Origin: Acuticoccus sp039034015
Lineage (GTDB): Bacteria > Pseudomonadota > Alphaproteobacteria > Rhizobiales > Amorphaceae
DNA length: 64,000 bases
Assembly (NCBI GenBank): GCA_039034015.1
Contig: JBCCBM010000003.1
Span: forward strand, 1-64,000
Direction of reading: 5' to 3'
Positions 8,181-16,775 of this stretch are shown here, piece after piece (within the stretch, counting starts at the first letter, position 1; every line of letters starts with the position of its first letter). Position numbers and translations under genes: made by a program. The notes below the pieces were generated by a model that had not been told where the DNA came from, did no database searches, and worked only from the letters and a program-made list of their open reading frames with translations.

Positions 8181-8893
8181 GCGAGGGGGTCGCCCCTGAC
8201 GCCATCGCCGGCACCCCGCCCCCGCCGGAACGCGAAAGCGCGCGCGGCCCCGGCCGCCCCCGCGGCGCACGCTCGGCCAACACAAAGGCGCGCATCCTGG
8301 ACGCTGCGGAGGCCCTTTTTGCCGACCGGGGCTATGATGGCGCCTCCATCCGCGATGTGGCGGGCGCCGCCAACGTGCAGGTCCACGCCGTCGGCTACCA
8401 TTTTGGCCCCAAGGATGCGCTGTTTGACGCCGTCGTTGCCCGGCGCGCGGCGATGATGAGCGACCATCGCCGCCGCGCGCTCAAAACCCTGCGCGAGGCG
8501 GCCGGCGCAAAGCCGCTCCCCATCGAGGACATGGTGCGCGCCTATGTGGCGCCCTTCATTCACTCCGCCGGCCATGGCGAGCCGGGCTGGCGCAACTACG
8601 CCGCGCTCATGGGCCGCCTCGCCAACTCCCCGGTGGGAACCGAGATCATCGCAAAGCACTATGATGAGACCGCGCGCGCCTATATCGCAGAATTTCGCCG
8701 CGCGCTGCCGGACGCCGACCCGGACGAACTTGTCGACGGCTTTCTCGACATGGTGGCGGCGATGCTTGCCATTTGCGCGCGCACCGGCCGGTCCGAGCGG
8801 CTTTCCGGCCGCGCTTCGGCGCGCAGCAGCGAGCGGAGCCTCGACACACTCGTGCGCTTTCACGCCGCCGGCTTTCGCGCCCTCACACCCTAA
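8177..8893 (+). CDS. TetR/AcrR family transcriptional regulator
   Basis: A 238-residue repressor-type protein. A disordered Pro/Arg-rich N-terminus (about 30 residues) precedes a TetR helix-turn-helix at residues about 36-82 (TKARILDAAEALFADRGYDGASIRDVAGAA, then a recognition helix ending in YHFGPKDALFDAV). The rest is the variable ligand-binding domain. It overlaps the preceding gene by ATGA, so it is made with the catabolic enzymes, and it may control the cluster by binding the palindrome at 2407-2426. That link is inference. The inducer would be a pathway intermediate. Confidence 0.9.
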   Translation: MSEGVAPDAIAGTPPPPERESARGPGRPRGARSANTKARILDAAEALFADRGYDGASIRDVAGAANVQVHAVGYHFGPKDALFDAVVARRAAMMSDHRRRALKTLREAAGAKPLPIEDMVRAYVAPFIHSAGHGEPGWRNYAALMGRLANSPVGTEIIAKHYDETARAYIAEFRRALPDADPDELVDGFLDMVAAMLAICARTGRSERLSGRASARSSERSLDTLVRFHAAGFRALTP

Positions 8894-8905
8894 ACGAGGC
8901 TGACC

Positions 8906-9307
8906 ATGCGTGACGCTCCGCCCGCCGGCGCCGCCGCCGCCATCACCGGCACCGTGCCCCACGCCCGCACCGCCGCCGCCCTTGCGGGCCCCGGCGAGGC
9001 GCTCCCGCCCGTCTTCGGCACCCCCTTCATGATTGCCGACATGGAGCGTGCGTGCGCCGCCATCCTTGCCCCCTTGCTGCGGCCGGGCGAGGTGAGCGTC
9101 GGCGTTAAAATCGAGGTTGCCCACGAGGCGCCCACCCCCGGCGGCGTTTCGGTGGGCGCTGAGGCCACCTTCACCGGCCAAGACGGCCCGCTCTACTGGT
9201 TTGATGTGAGCGCCACCGACCCTGGCGGCACGATCGGCCGGGGGCGCATTGCCCGCGCCATCGTGCCTGAGGACAAGCTCATCGCAAAGGCGGAGACGCG
9301 CCGATGA
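8906..9307 (+). CDS. FlK-like hotdog thioesterase
   Basis: A 133-residue protein with the pattern of fluoroacetyl-CoA-specific-thioesterase-like (FlK) hotdog proteins: VPHARTAAALAGPGEALPPVFGTPFMIADMERACAAI at the front, then HEAPTPGGVSVGAEATF and a C-terminal IGRGRIARAIV. These hydrolyse acyl-CoA esters or act as small binding proteins. The TPFMIADME segment aligns with the usual STPxMIxLME region. It overlaps the downstream transketolase-like gene by ATGA, so the two are translationally coupled. A GAGG site precedes the ATG. The acyl group is unknown. Confidence 0.8.
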   Translation: MRDAPPAGAAAAITGTVPHARTAAALAGPGEALPPVFGTPFMIADMERACAAILAPLLRPGEVSVGVKIEVAHEAPTPGGVSVGAEATFTGQDGPLYWFDVSATDPGGTIGRGRIARAIVPEDKLIAKAETRR

Positions 9308-11622
9308 TGGACGAACAGACCCTGCGCGCGATCGAGAAAAAGGTCCTGTGGCTCGCCTGTTGGACCATCCACAACGCCAACAACATTCGCGAGAAGGACG
9401 CCATCAAGGTGGGCGGGCACCAGGCCTCGTCCGCCTCGATGGTCTCGATCATGACCGCGCTTTACTTCCGTGCGCTGCGGCCAGAAGACCGTGTGGCGGT
9501 CAAGCCCCACGCCTCGCCGGTCTTTCACGCCATCCAATATTTGATGGGGAACCAAACGCGGCAAAAGCTGGAAGATTTTCGCGGGCTCGGCGGCGCGCAA
9601 AGCTATCCAAGCCGAACCAAAGACATTGACGATGTGGACTTTTCCACTGGCTCCGTGGGCCTTGGCGGCGCCATCACCGCCTTTGCCTCCATGGTGCAGG
9701 ACTATTTGGCCGCAAAGCCCTTTGGCGCGCGGCCGGCGGGGCGCATGGTCTCCCTGCTTGGCGACGCGGAGCTTGACGAGGGCAACATTTATGAATGCCT
9801 CCAGGAGGGCTGGAAGCATGGCCTCAAAAACACCTGGTGGGTGATCGACTACAACCGCCAGAGCCTCGACGGTGTGGTCCATGAGGGCCTGAAGGACCGC
9901 ATTGCCGGCATTTTCGCCGCCTTCGGCTGGGATGTGGTGACGCTGAAATACGGCGCCCTCCAGCGCGCGGCCTTCGCCGAGCCGGGCGGCGAGACCTTGC
10001 GCGCCTGGATCGACCGGTGCCCCAACGCGCTCTACTCCGCCCTCACCTACCAGGGCGGGGCCGCCTGGCGCGCGCGCCTCCTGGACGAGATCGGCGACCA
10101 GGGCCCCGTCTCCGCCCTCATCAACGCCCGCACCGACGAGGCGCTGGCAACGCTGATGGAAAACCTTGGCGGCCACTGTCTTTCAACGCTGTGCGAGGCG
10201 TTTGAAGGCATCGACCACGACAGGCCCACCGTCTTCATCGCCTACACCGTGAAGGGGTGGGGAACGCCGCTCGCGGGTCACAAGGACAACCACGCCGGCC
10301 TCATGACCACCGCCCAAATGGCCGATTTTCAAGCCGCCCACGGCGTGCGCACCGGCCACGAGTGGGACCCCTTTGAAGCCGTCGCCAACCCGGATGCCAT
10401 GCGCGAAAGCCTCGCCGCCGCGCCCTTCTTTGCAAAAGGAACGCGGCGGCACACCGCCCCAACGATCGCCGTTCCGCCAATCACCGCGCCAACCGACAAA
10501 ACCATCTCAACCCAAGCCGCCTTCGGCAAAGTTTTGGAAGCGCTCGCCAAGGGCGACACCCCCTTTGCCGCGCGCATCCTGACGACGGCGCCCGACGTCA
10601 CGGTGTCGACCAACCTTGGCCCGTTCGTGAACCGGCGCGGCCTTTTTGCAAGCCGCGAGATTGCCGACACATTTCGCGATGAACGGGTGCCGAGCGCGCA
10701 AAAATGGCGCTTCTCCCCCGCCGGCCAGCACGTGGAGCTCGGCATTGCGGAGATGAACCTTTTCCTGCTCCTGGGCGCAGCCGGCCTCAGCCATTCGCTC
10801 TTTGGCGAGCGGCTCTTTCCCATCGGCACGCTCTACGACCCGTTCATCAGCCGCGGCCTCGATGCGCTCAACTACGCCTGCTATCAGGACGCGCGCTTCC
10901 TTTTGGTGGCCACACCATCGGGCGTCAGCCTCGCGCCGGAGGGCGGCGCCCACCAGTCCATCGCCTCGCCCCTCATTGGCCTGTCACAAGATGGGCTGCT
11001 CAGCTTTGAGCCCGCCTTTGCCGACGAGCTTGCCGTTATGATGGGCTTTGCGTTCAACCACATGCAGGCCGACGACGGGGGCTCGGTCTACCTTCGCCTT
11101 TCCACCCGCCCGCTGGAGCAGCCCGCGCGCACGCTTGCGCCAGAGACCGAGGCGGAGATCGTTGAAGGTGCCTACTGGCTGCGCGCGCCCGGCCCCAATT
11201 GCGACCTTGTGATTGCCTACCAAGGCACCGTTGCCACCGAGGCGATCGAGGCGGCCGGCATCATCGGCATCGACCGGCGCGACATTGGCGTTCTGGCCGT
11301 CACCTCCGCCGACCGTCTCCACGCCGACTGGCAGACCGCCCAGCGCACCGGCGCCATTGCCCCCATCATGCGCCGGCTTGAGGGCGTGCCCCGCCATGCG
11401 ACAATTGTGAGCGTCATCGATGGGCACCCCGCAACGCTCTCATGGCTGGGGGGCGTTTGGGGGCACAAAACGGTCGGCCTCGGCGTGTCGCACTTTGGCC
11501 AGACCGGCCGCGTTGCCGACCTTTACCGCCACTTTGGGATTGATGCGCGCAGCATTGCCAAAACGGTCGAGCGCCTTACGCCGGGCCGCCCGGTGCGCCT
11601 TGTGGCCGGCGCGCAGTCCTGA
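9304..11622 (+). CDS. Transketolase-like / pyruvate dehydrogenase E1-like thiamine enzyme
   Basis: A 772-residue thiamine diphosphate enzyme. The TPP/magnesium motif appears as GDAELDEGNIYE (from residue about 153) through DYNRQSLDG, closer to the AceE-type homodimeric E1 and relatives than to classical transketolase. The Pyr domain spans about residues 400-600 (STNLGPFVNRRG; VELGIAEMNLFLLLGAAGLS), where the Glu of ELGIAEMN is the expected cofactor-activating residue. The C-terminal transketolase domain follows. No E2 or E3 gene is near, so a pyruvate dehydrogenase role is doubtful; a carboligase or 2-keto acid role in the catabolic cluster is possible. Its 3' end overlaps the convergent gene by 47 bases. 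Confidence 0.82.
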   Translation: MMDEQTLRAIEKKVLWLACWTIHNANNIREKDAIKVGGHQASSASMVSIMTALYFRALRPEDRVAVKPHASPVFHAIQYLMGNQTRQKLEDFRGLGGAQSYPSRTKDIDDVDFSTGSVGLGGAITAFASMVQDYLAAKPFGARPAGRMVSLLGDAELDEGNIYECLQEGWKHGLKNTWWVIDYNRQSLDGVVHEGLKDRIAGIFAAFGWDVVTLKYGALQRAAFAEPGGETLRAWIDRCPNALYSALTYQGGAAWRARLLDEIGDQGPVSALINARTDEALATLMENLGGHCLSTLCEAFEGIDHDRPTVFIAYTVKGWGTPLAGHKDNHAGLMTTAQMADFQAAHGVRTGHEWDPFEAVANPDAMRESLAAAPFFAKGTRRHTAPTIAVPPITAPTDKTISTQAAFGKVLEALAKGDTPFAARILTTAPDVTVSTNLGPFVNRRGLFASREIADTFRDERVPSAQKWRFSPAGQHVELGIAEMNLFLLLGAAGLSHSLFGERLFPIGTLYDPFISRGLDALNYACYQDARFLLVATPSGVSLAPEGGAHQSIASPLIGLSQDGLLSFEPAFADELAVMMGFAFNHMQADDGGSVYLRLSTRPLEQPARTLAPETEAEIVEGAYWLRAPGPNCDLVIAYQGTVATEAIEAAGIIGIDRRDIGVLAVTSADRLHADWQTAQRTGAIAPIMRRLEGVPRHATIVSVIDGHPATLSWLGGVWGHKTVGLGVSHFGQTGRVADLYRHFGIDARSIAKTVERLTPGRPVRLVAGAQS

Positions 11623-13837
11623 TGGCGCGCCAAACACGCTCCGGCGTCAAGGGCATGTCGATGGTTGTGACGCCGAGCGGGGTGAGCGCGTTGATCACCG
11701 CGTTCAGGACCGCAGCGGTCGCCCCCGTGGCGCCCGCTTCGCCAAGCCCGGTCACGCCAATGGGGTTTTTCGGCCGGGCGCCCGCCACAAATGCGGTGTC
11801 GAACCGGGGGACATCGTCGGCGCGGGGGAGCGCGTAGTCCATAAAACTTGCGGTCAGGAGCTGGCCGGTTTCCGCGTCGTAGCGCACCGCTTCGCACGCG
11901 GCCTGGCCAATCCCTTGGGTGAGCGCACCGTGGAGCTGGCCGGTGGCAATGGTCTCATCCATCACAGTCCCGACATCGTGCACGGCGGAAAGGCCAAGGA
12001 TGCGCACCGCGCCCGTCTCCACATCCACCGCCACATCGGCCACATGGCAGCCGGCGTTCAGCGTCTTTTCGCCTGTGAAGGCGCCGGTCACCGCAAACTC
12101 GGGCTCGCGCGCAAAAATCTCGGTCCAGCCGAGCGCCGTGTTGCGCCCGCGCGCCCGGAAAAGGCCGGCGTCAAAGTCGATGGCGCTGGGCAACACGCCG
12201 AGCGCGCGGGCGGCAATCTCGGCCCCGCGGGCGATGGCAGCGTCGGCGGCGCGGTCGGCCGCGTTCCCGGCAAGGGTGAGCGACCAGGAGGCGGCGGTGC
12301 CGATGCCATCGGCCATCGCGGCAGTGTCGGCGTCGGTGAAGGCGATCCGGAGAGGGTCGAGCCCAAGCCGCGCCGCAACCAGCGCCGGAAACACCGTCTC
12401 GTGCCCTTGGCCGGCCGAGCCCGTCCCCGTGATGAGGCGCAACCCATCGCCCTCGGCCACAAGGCGCACGGTGGCAGGCTCCGGCGGCGCGCCAAGATTT
12501 TCGGCAAAAAGGGCAATGCCGCGGCCCCATCGCTCTGCGCCAACGGTGGGCGGCGGGGGCACGCGCAAAAGGGCGGGCGCATCAATGCGGTCAAGCACCC
12601 CGCCGAGCGGCGCCTCGAAGGGCATTTGCGCGGCGCGCACCAAGTTTTTGCGGCGAAAGGCGAGGGGGTCTTCCCCCAGCGTGTGGGCGATTGCGTCCAT
12701 CATCCGCTCGCAGCACAACACCACCTCCGGGCGGCCCGCCCCGCGATAGGGGCAGGTGGGCGCCGTGTTGGTGAGGACGCCCTCCACCGTCACGAAGGCG
12801 GCCTCAATCCCATAAACGCCGGTGAGATGGGAAAGGCCGTTCACCATCATCACGAGCCCGCGGGGCGACACGTACGCGCCAAGGGCGATCGCCCGCGCGA
12901 CTTCAATGGCGCGCACGCGGCCCGTTTCGTCGATGGCGGCGCGCACATCGAACAGGCTCTCGCGCGCGTGGTTGCCGGCGGCAAAGCTCTCGGTCCGGTC
13001 CGCCTCCCAGGCGACGGGGCGGCCAAGGCGTTTTGCGGCCTCAATGCACAAAACGTGCTCCGGATAGGCGCTGTTTTTCTGCCCGAACCCGCCGCCGGAA
13101 TCGGGCGACACGACCCGAAGGTGCGCCCGGTCGATGCCGAACACACCATCGGCCAAAGGCCGCTGGATGGCGTGCGCCCGCTGGGTGCCGACGGTGAGCG
13201 TGATGGCGCCGTCCGCGACGGTGGCGCGGCAACTCCTGGGCTCCATCGGCGCAGGGTCGACCCGGTTCACCGGCACGCGCAGCGCAATGACCCGCGCGGC
13301 GCGTTCGAACGCGGCCTTTGTCGCCCCAGCGTCCCCCGCCTCGTGCCGCGCAACAATGTTGGGCCCCGTGCCCCAGGCCGGGATACGCTCCCGCCACGCG
13401 GCTTCAAGATCGGTGACGGCCGGCGCCTCTTCGGTGGTGACGGCGACCCGCTCGGCCGCGTCACGGGCAAGGTCAGCCGTGTCGGCGACGACGAAGGCCA
13501 CCGGCTCACCCACATAGCGCACGCGGCCCTTGGCAAGGGCGGGCTGCGCGCGGGCAGCGGCCGCAGGGGCATTCACCGCGGTAAGGTCCACCGGCAGGGT
13601 TGCTGCAACATCCTCCCCCGTCAGCACGAGGCGCACGCCGGGGGCGGCCTGTGCGCCGTCCGTTGCCACCGACACGATGCGCCCGCTCGGCACGGCGCTG
13701 CGCACCACCACGGCGTGGGCGCAATCGGCCGGCGTGTCGCTTGCCAGAAAGCGGCCCTTGCCCGTCACAAAGCGCGCATCCTCCCGCCGGGCGAAGGGGC
13801 GCGCCTCAGATGGCGCGTTCGGTAAACTTTGATCCAA
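11576..13837 (-). CDS. Xanthine dehydrogenase family molybdopterin-binding subunit
   Basis: A second, 753-residue Moco catalytic subunit on the opposite strand, only distantly like the one at 4781. The hammerhead domain starts at RREDARFVTGKGRFLASD. Cofactor and active-site motifs include GGGFGQKNS, CPYRGAGRPEVVL and a C-terminal GVTGLGEAGATGATAAVLNA with the catalytic Glu. No FAD or 2Fe-2S partners lie next to it, so it may borrow those encoded at 3412-4769 or elsewhere. The best start is TTG at 13837, since conserved sequence begins within 20 residues and no ATG fits. This start is uncertain. Its 3' end overlaps the transketolase-like gene by 47 bases. Confidence 0.88.
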   Translation of the reverse strand: MDQSLPNAPSEARPFARREDARFVTGKGRFLASDTPADCAHAVVVRSAVPSGRIVSVATDGAQAAPGVRLVLTGEDVAATLPVDLTAVNAPAAAARAQPALAKGRVRYVGEPVAFVVADTADLARDAAERVAVTTEEAPAVTDLEAAWRERIPAWGTGPNIVARHEAGDAGATKAAFERAARVIALRVPVNRVDPAPMEPRSCRATVADGAITLTVGTQRAHAIQRPLADGVFGIDRAHLRVVSPDSGGGFGQKNSAYPEHVLCIEAAKRLGRPVAWEADRTESFAAGNHARESLFDVRAAIDETGRVRAIEVARAIALGAYVSPRGLVMMVNGLSHLTGVYGIEAAFVTVEGVLTNTAPTCPYRGAGRPEVVLCCERMMDAIAHTLGEDPLAFRRKNLVRAAQMPFEAPLGGVLDRIDAPALLRVPPPPTVGAERWGRGIALFAENLGAPPEPATVRLVAEGDGLRLITGTGSAGQGHETVFPALVAARLGLDPLRIAFTDADTAAMADGIGTAASWSLTLAGNAADRAADAAIARGAEIAARALGVLPSAIDFDAGLFRARGRNTALGWTEIFAREPEFAVTGAFTGEKTLNAGCHVADVAVDVETGAVRILGLSAVHDVGTVMDETIATGQLHGALTQGIGQAACEAVRYDAETGQLLTASFMDYALPRADDVPRFDTAFVAGARPKNPIGVTGLGEAGATGATAAVLNAVINALTPLGVTTIDMPLTPERVWRAIRTARRPQGAPGGPA

Positions 13838-14075
13838 CGGTGAAAACGGCCTTCAAGAGGAGGGGGCTAGACTGTGATCCGTGCCGCTGAGCGGCATCGT
13901 GCGGAGCGTAGGGCAGGATCTCAACATTTGCGACCAAAACGCGGGGTTACGCCTTTACCTTACCGCTTAACCCAAGTCGAAAACAAACCCGCCCAAATGG
14001 TTGTTGGCTTGTTTCACTCGCGTAAAAATAAGGGCACAGACCAAAGCACATCGTGTGTGCCGGACGGCGGAGATC

Positions 14076-14480
14076 ATGGGCGCTAGGCTTAAACGTCAAC
14101 TGTTAAGGTTTCGGGAGGATCGAGGGGGCGGCCCGCTCCTGGAATTCATCCTGGTGACGCCTGTTTTGTTGATCCTTGTGCTGGGTGCCATCGAAATGTC
14201 GATGGTCTACATCACCTTTAGCTCCATGAACGATGCCGCGCGGGAGGCAACCCGCGCCCTTGCCCGCGGCGTGGTGGACACCACTGGCGCCGAGGCGCTT
14301 GCCCAATCGCGGCTCATGTTCAGCCACCCGTTTGTGATCACAGCGTCCGCGCCGCCGGCCAATGATGATGTGTCGGTCACCATCTCGCTGCCCATCAGCT
14401 ATGCCTCGGCGACCACCGTCGTCACCAGCCACATGGCCGATCTTTCGGTCCAAATCATCATGCGCAAGGAGCCCATCTGA
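14076..14480 (+). CDS. tadE: TadE-like pilus assembly protein (minor pseudopilin)
   Basis: A 134-residue protein with the TadE/TadG-like N-terminus. A short basic lead (RLKRQLLRFREDRGG) is followed by GPLLEFILVTPVLLILVLGAIEMSMVY, a prepilin-like hydrophobic helix with Glu at the expected place. TadE proteins are minor pseudopilins of the Flp pilus, processed by the prepilin peptidase. The ATG at 14076 is preceded by GGCGGAG. An earlier in-frame start at 14001 adds residues unlike the family. The stop overlaps the start of the next gene (TGATG). The 238 bases upstream show no other gene. Confidence 0.85.
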   Translation: MGARLKRQLLRFREDRGGGPLLEFILVTPVLLILVLGAIEMSMVYITFSSMNDAAREATRALARGVVDTTGAEALAQSRLMFSHPFVITASAPPANDDVSVTISLPISYASATTVVTSHMADLSVQIIMRKEPI

Positions 14481-15805
14481 TGCTGTCCCGGATCAATGCG
14501 GCCGTTCGGCGCCTTTGTCGCGACCGGCGCGGCTCGGTCTCCACCATTGTTCTGATCTCCGTGCCGGCGATGGTCTCCATTGCGGGCGTCACCGAATATG
14601 CCGCGATCCACGCCATGAAGGCGCGCCTCCAGGCAACGGCGGATGCGGCGGCGGTCGCCTCCATCCAGGTGATGCCGAATTATGGGAGCGCGCAGGCCAT
14701 GGGTCGCTCGTACGGTGAAAAGAACATGCCGCCCGCGACCCATGGCATCGTCATCCCCACCGCCAATGTGGAGCGGGGGGTGTGGAACGATGGCAGCAAA
14801 ACCTTTGCGATCGATGGCGCGGGCCTCGACCTTCGGGTGACGGCCGAGCGGACCATTGCCAACGGCAACCCGCTGCCGCTGCGCTTCATCAGTCTTTTTA
14901 CCGGCACCACCATTGACGTGTCGGCCGCCGCCGTGGCCCGCAAGGTGACGAGCGGCACAGGCCCGGTGGACGACTGTTTTGCCCATGGCATTGTCTCTGA
15001 TGGGACGATCTCATTGGTGTCCCACGCCGATGTGGCGCTTGCCCTTTGCCTGCATGCGCAAGATCAGGTGACCATCGCCTCCCACACGACGCTCACGTCA
15101 GGGAGCCTGCTCTATGGCGGTGGCGGCGTCAGCTACCAACACTTCAACACGTTTGAGCCCGACGTCACGCTCGCCATGCCCGACCTTTCCGACCTCTCGA
15201 GCGGGTATTTCACCACCGGTTCGCCCATCCTCCAGGAGGGCGAAATGGTGGTAGCCGACGATGTGGACCCGGCCGCAACCGTTGCCTCCGTGTTTGCCGG
15301 GACCTACGACCTTCCGGGGTATTTGACCGGCGCCGTCTCCACCAGCGCCAGCGAGGCGCGCCACGCGCCACAGGTGGGCACGCAGTATAACATTGCCGGC
15401 AACCTCACGATTGACGGCACCACGGTGCGCGATGTCGCCATCATCGTGGATGGCAACATCACCGTCAGCTCCTACGCGCGCCTTGAGGATGTTCTCCTTG
15501 TGGCGAGCGGAACCATCACCCTCGAACCCCACATCACCATGGGGGACGATTTTTGCAACGATGGCCCGGGCGCGACCCTTCTGGCCGGCGGCAACATCAC
15601 GGTGGGGTCCCACCAAGACATCAGCGGCGTTCGGATTGAGACCGACGGCGTTCTTGCCCTTGGGGCCCACGTGACCGGTGAGGCGATTTCGGCCCGAACC
15701 ACCGGCAACGTCACAATTGCCGGGCACATGTCCCTCGCGCCGTGTGGCAACGGCAAGACACCGGTGGGCACGCCAGGCACACAGAAGATGGTGCTGGCGC
15801 AGTAA
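14480..15805 (+). CDS. TadG-like pilus-associated protein with predicted beta-solenoid
   Basis: A 441-residue protein. The N-terminus (residues about 15-60; RRGSVSTIVLISVPAMVSIAGVTEYAAIHAMKARLQATADAAAVA) is the putative Flp-pilus TadE/G-like helix region. From about 165 onward the sequence is built of short beta-rich repeats such as VTIASHTTL, ITVSSYARLEDVLLVASG, ITLEPHITM, ITVGSHQDI and VTIAGHMSL. This pattern suggests a parallel beta-helix, not the von Willebrand domain of classic TadG. Two or three Cys pairs (DDCF, LCLH, FCND, APCG) may form disulfides. It is coupled to tadE by TGATG and probably forms a surface- or periplasm-exposed part of the pilus system. The fold is inferred by eye. 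Confidence 0.75.
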   Translation: MLSRINAAVRRLCRDRRGSVSTIVLISVPAMVSIAGVTEYAAIHAMKARLQATADAAAVASIQVMPNYGSAQAMGRSYGEKNMPPATHGIVIPTANVERGVWNDGSKTFAIDGAGLDLRVTAERTIANGNPLPLRFISLFTGTTIDVSAAAVARKVTSGTGPVDDCFAHGIVSDGTISLVSHADVALALCLHAQDQVTIASHTTLTSGSLLYGGGGVSYQHFNTFEPDVTLAMPDLSDLSSGYFTTGSPILQEGEMVVADDVDPAATVASVFAGTYDLPGYLTGAVSTSASEARHAPQVGTQYNIAGNLTIDGTTVRDVAIIVDGNITVSSYARLEDVLLVASGTITLEPHITMGDDFCNDGPGATLLAGGNITVGSHQDISGVRIETDGVLALGAHVTGEAISARTTGNVTIAGHMSLAPCGNGKTPVGTPGTQKMVLAQ

Positions 15806-15833
15806 TCACGCCAAACTCTGGCGTTTGAGTGGG

Positions 15834-15876
15834 AATTGGCGGGCGATGCGACGGCATCGTCCGCCAATTTTGTTTT
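15834..15876 (+). terminator. Strong terminator after tadE-tadG
   Basis: AATTGGCGGGCGATGC pairs with GCATCGTCCGCCAATT (16 bp with one G-U pair) around a GACG loop, followed by TTGTTTT. It lies 28 bases after the tadG stop, so the pilin genes are transcribed separately. Confidence 0.8.
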
Positions 15877-16110
15877 CGATGTGGCGCGTGACAACGAGAA
15901 TTTTGAGAGAATCGCGAAAGTTATCCATTTTTCGAAATGCAAAGCATTTACCAATGTAATTCGAAGTCTCATCGATTTATGAATTAAGGCAAGACAGGGG
16001 CAGATGAGTGTGCCAAAACACAATTGCGCGACACGGGGTGTGGACGACGCAAGATCAAAGGGATGGGGTTCCATCCCATCCTTAGTAGAACCAGTGTGAC
16101 AGGTGCTAAC
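15877..16110. other. AT-rich upstream region of the first pilin gene
   Basis: With the terminator before it, this makes about 305 bases without a gene. It is clearly more AT-rich than its surroundings (about 15880-16000) and should hold the promoter for the pilin at 16111. I see no perfect TTAA-N7-TTAA box here, unlike upstream of the second pilin. Confidence 0.4.
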
Positions 16111-16302
16111 ATGACCATGAAAAACCTTCTCATCAAATTCCGCGACGACGAAGACGGCGCCGCGCTGACCGAATACCTGATCCTGCTCGGCCTCGTGGCC
16201 GGCGGTGTCGCCGCCGCTGTGACAACGTTCGGCACGGCGGTGTCCGGCGCGTTCTCCGGCTGGGGTGGCTGGGTCACCGGCAACGCCGCCGCACCGTCCT
16301 AA
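16111..16302 (+). CDS. Flp/PilA-type pilin (class IVb prepilin), copy 1
   Basis: A 63-residue prepilin. A short leader (MTMKNLLIKFRDDEDG) ends at Gly16, followed by AALTEYLILLGLVAGGVAAAV, carrying the Glu-Tyr pair that defines Flp pilins. Processing by the peptidase at 24759 is expected after Gly16, leaving a hydrophobic polymerisation helix and a short Gly/Trp-rich tail. I chose the ATG at 16111 because upstream in-frame starts add a leader unlike any prepilin, and AGGTG precedes it. It is the first of two pilins and has its own terminator at 16347, consistent with high expression as the major subunit. Confidence 0.92.
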   Translation: MTMKNLLIKFRDDEDGAALTEYLILLGLVAGGVAAAVTTFGTAVSGAFSGWGGWVTGNAAAPS

Positions 16303-16346
16303 GCCAACATCTCCGCGGCCCATTGTTCCGCATCACGTTGGACCGG

Positions 16347-16381
16347 GCGAGGCCTGCAGCATTGCAGGCCTCGCCTTTTTT
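16347..16381 (+). terminator. Rho-independent terminator after the first pilin
   Basis: GCGAGGCCTGCA and TGCAGGCCTCGC form a perfect 12-bp stem with a GCAT loop, followed by C and six T. It begins 45 bases after the pilin stop and separates the pilin transcript from the genes that follow. Confidence 0.92.
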
Positions 16382-16441
16382 GTTTCAAAGATCTTTCATC
16401 GCAGAGACCAACATCTTTAACCTTGACTGTTCATCATGACT

Positions 16442-16456
16442 TTAATCGAAGATTAA
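16442..16456. promoter_or_regulatory. CtrA-type binding box (TTAA-N7-TTAA)
   Basis: The sequence TTAATCGAAGATTAA is an exact match to the CtrA consensus. It lies 115 bases before the second pilin start, in an AT-rich patch just after a terminator. In Caulobacter, pilA is a CtrA target, so cell-cycle control of this promoter is plausible. Function here is inferred from the match. Confidence 0.65.
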
Positions 16457-16570
16457 TTAACTCTATCGGTTCACGCTTTTGCCTCGCGTAAATACGATAT
16501 TGATCCAGCGGTTGAAGGAGCGATCGAGCCTTGAAATCGCAGTCGAACCATCCCGAAGGGGACACGATTG

Positions 16571-16756
16571 ATGGCGATGGCAGAACTGATCCGAAGCTTC
16601 GTTGCGGACGAAGGCGGCGCCTCCCTCACCGAATACTTAATCCTGCTCGGCGTGTTGGCGGGGGGCGTGTCGGCCACCGTGGTCGCCTACAGCACAACGC
16701 TGTCAGGCATCTACACCGCGTGGACGGCCTGGCTCACCGCCACCGTCGGCATTTGA
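16571..16756 (+). CDS. Flp/PilA-type pilin, copy 2
   Basis: A 61-residue prepilin. The leader MAMAELIRSFVADEGG is followed by ASLTEYLILLGVLAGGVSATVVAY, with the Flp Glu-Tyr motif, and a short tail ending AWLTATVGI. The start at 16571 follows GAAGGGG at good spacing; an in-frame TTG at 16568 would add one residue and is unlikely. It shares EYLILLG and the general length with the first pilin but has a different tail, so the two may be major and minor subunits. It starts the transcript that continues into cpaB, and a CtrA-type box lies upstream. Confidence 0.9.
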   Translation: MAMAELIRSFVADEGGASLTEYLILLGVLAGGVSATVVAYSTTLSGIYTAWTAWLTATVGI

Positions 16757-16775
16757 CCGCGCGAAGGAGACTGCC

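Noticed and set aside
9304..11622. Pyruvate dehydrogenase E1 (aceE)
   Set aside because: The TPP domain is AceE-like, but the protein is shorter than AceE and no E2/E3 genes are near, so the specific name is not justified.
11420..13825. An 801-codon plus-strand frame
   Set aside because: It is the antisense of the Moco subunit at 11576-13837 and has the Gly/Arg/His-rich composition of a shadow frame.
14089..14106. TTAA-N10-TTAA at the start of tadE as a CtrA site
   Set aside because: The spacing is 10 rather than 7 and it lies inside the coding region.
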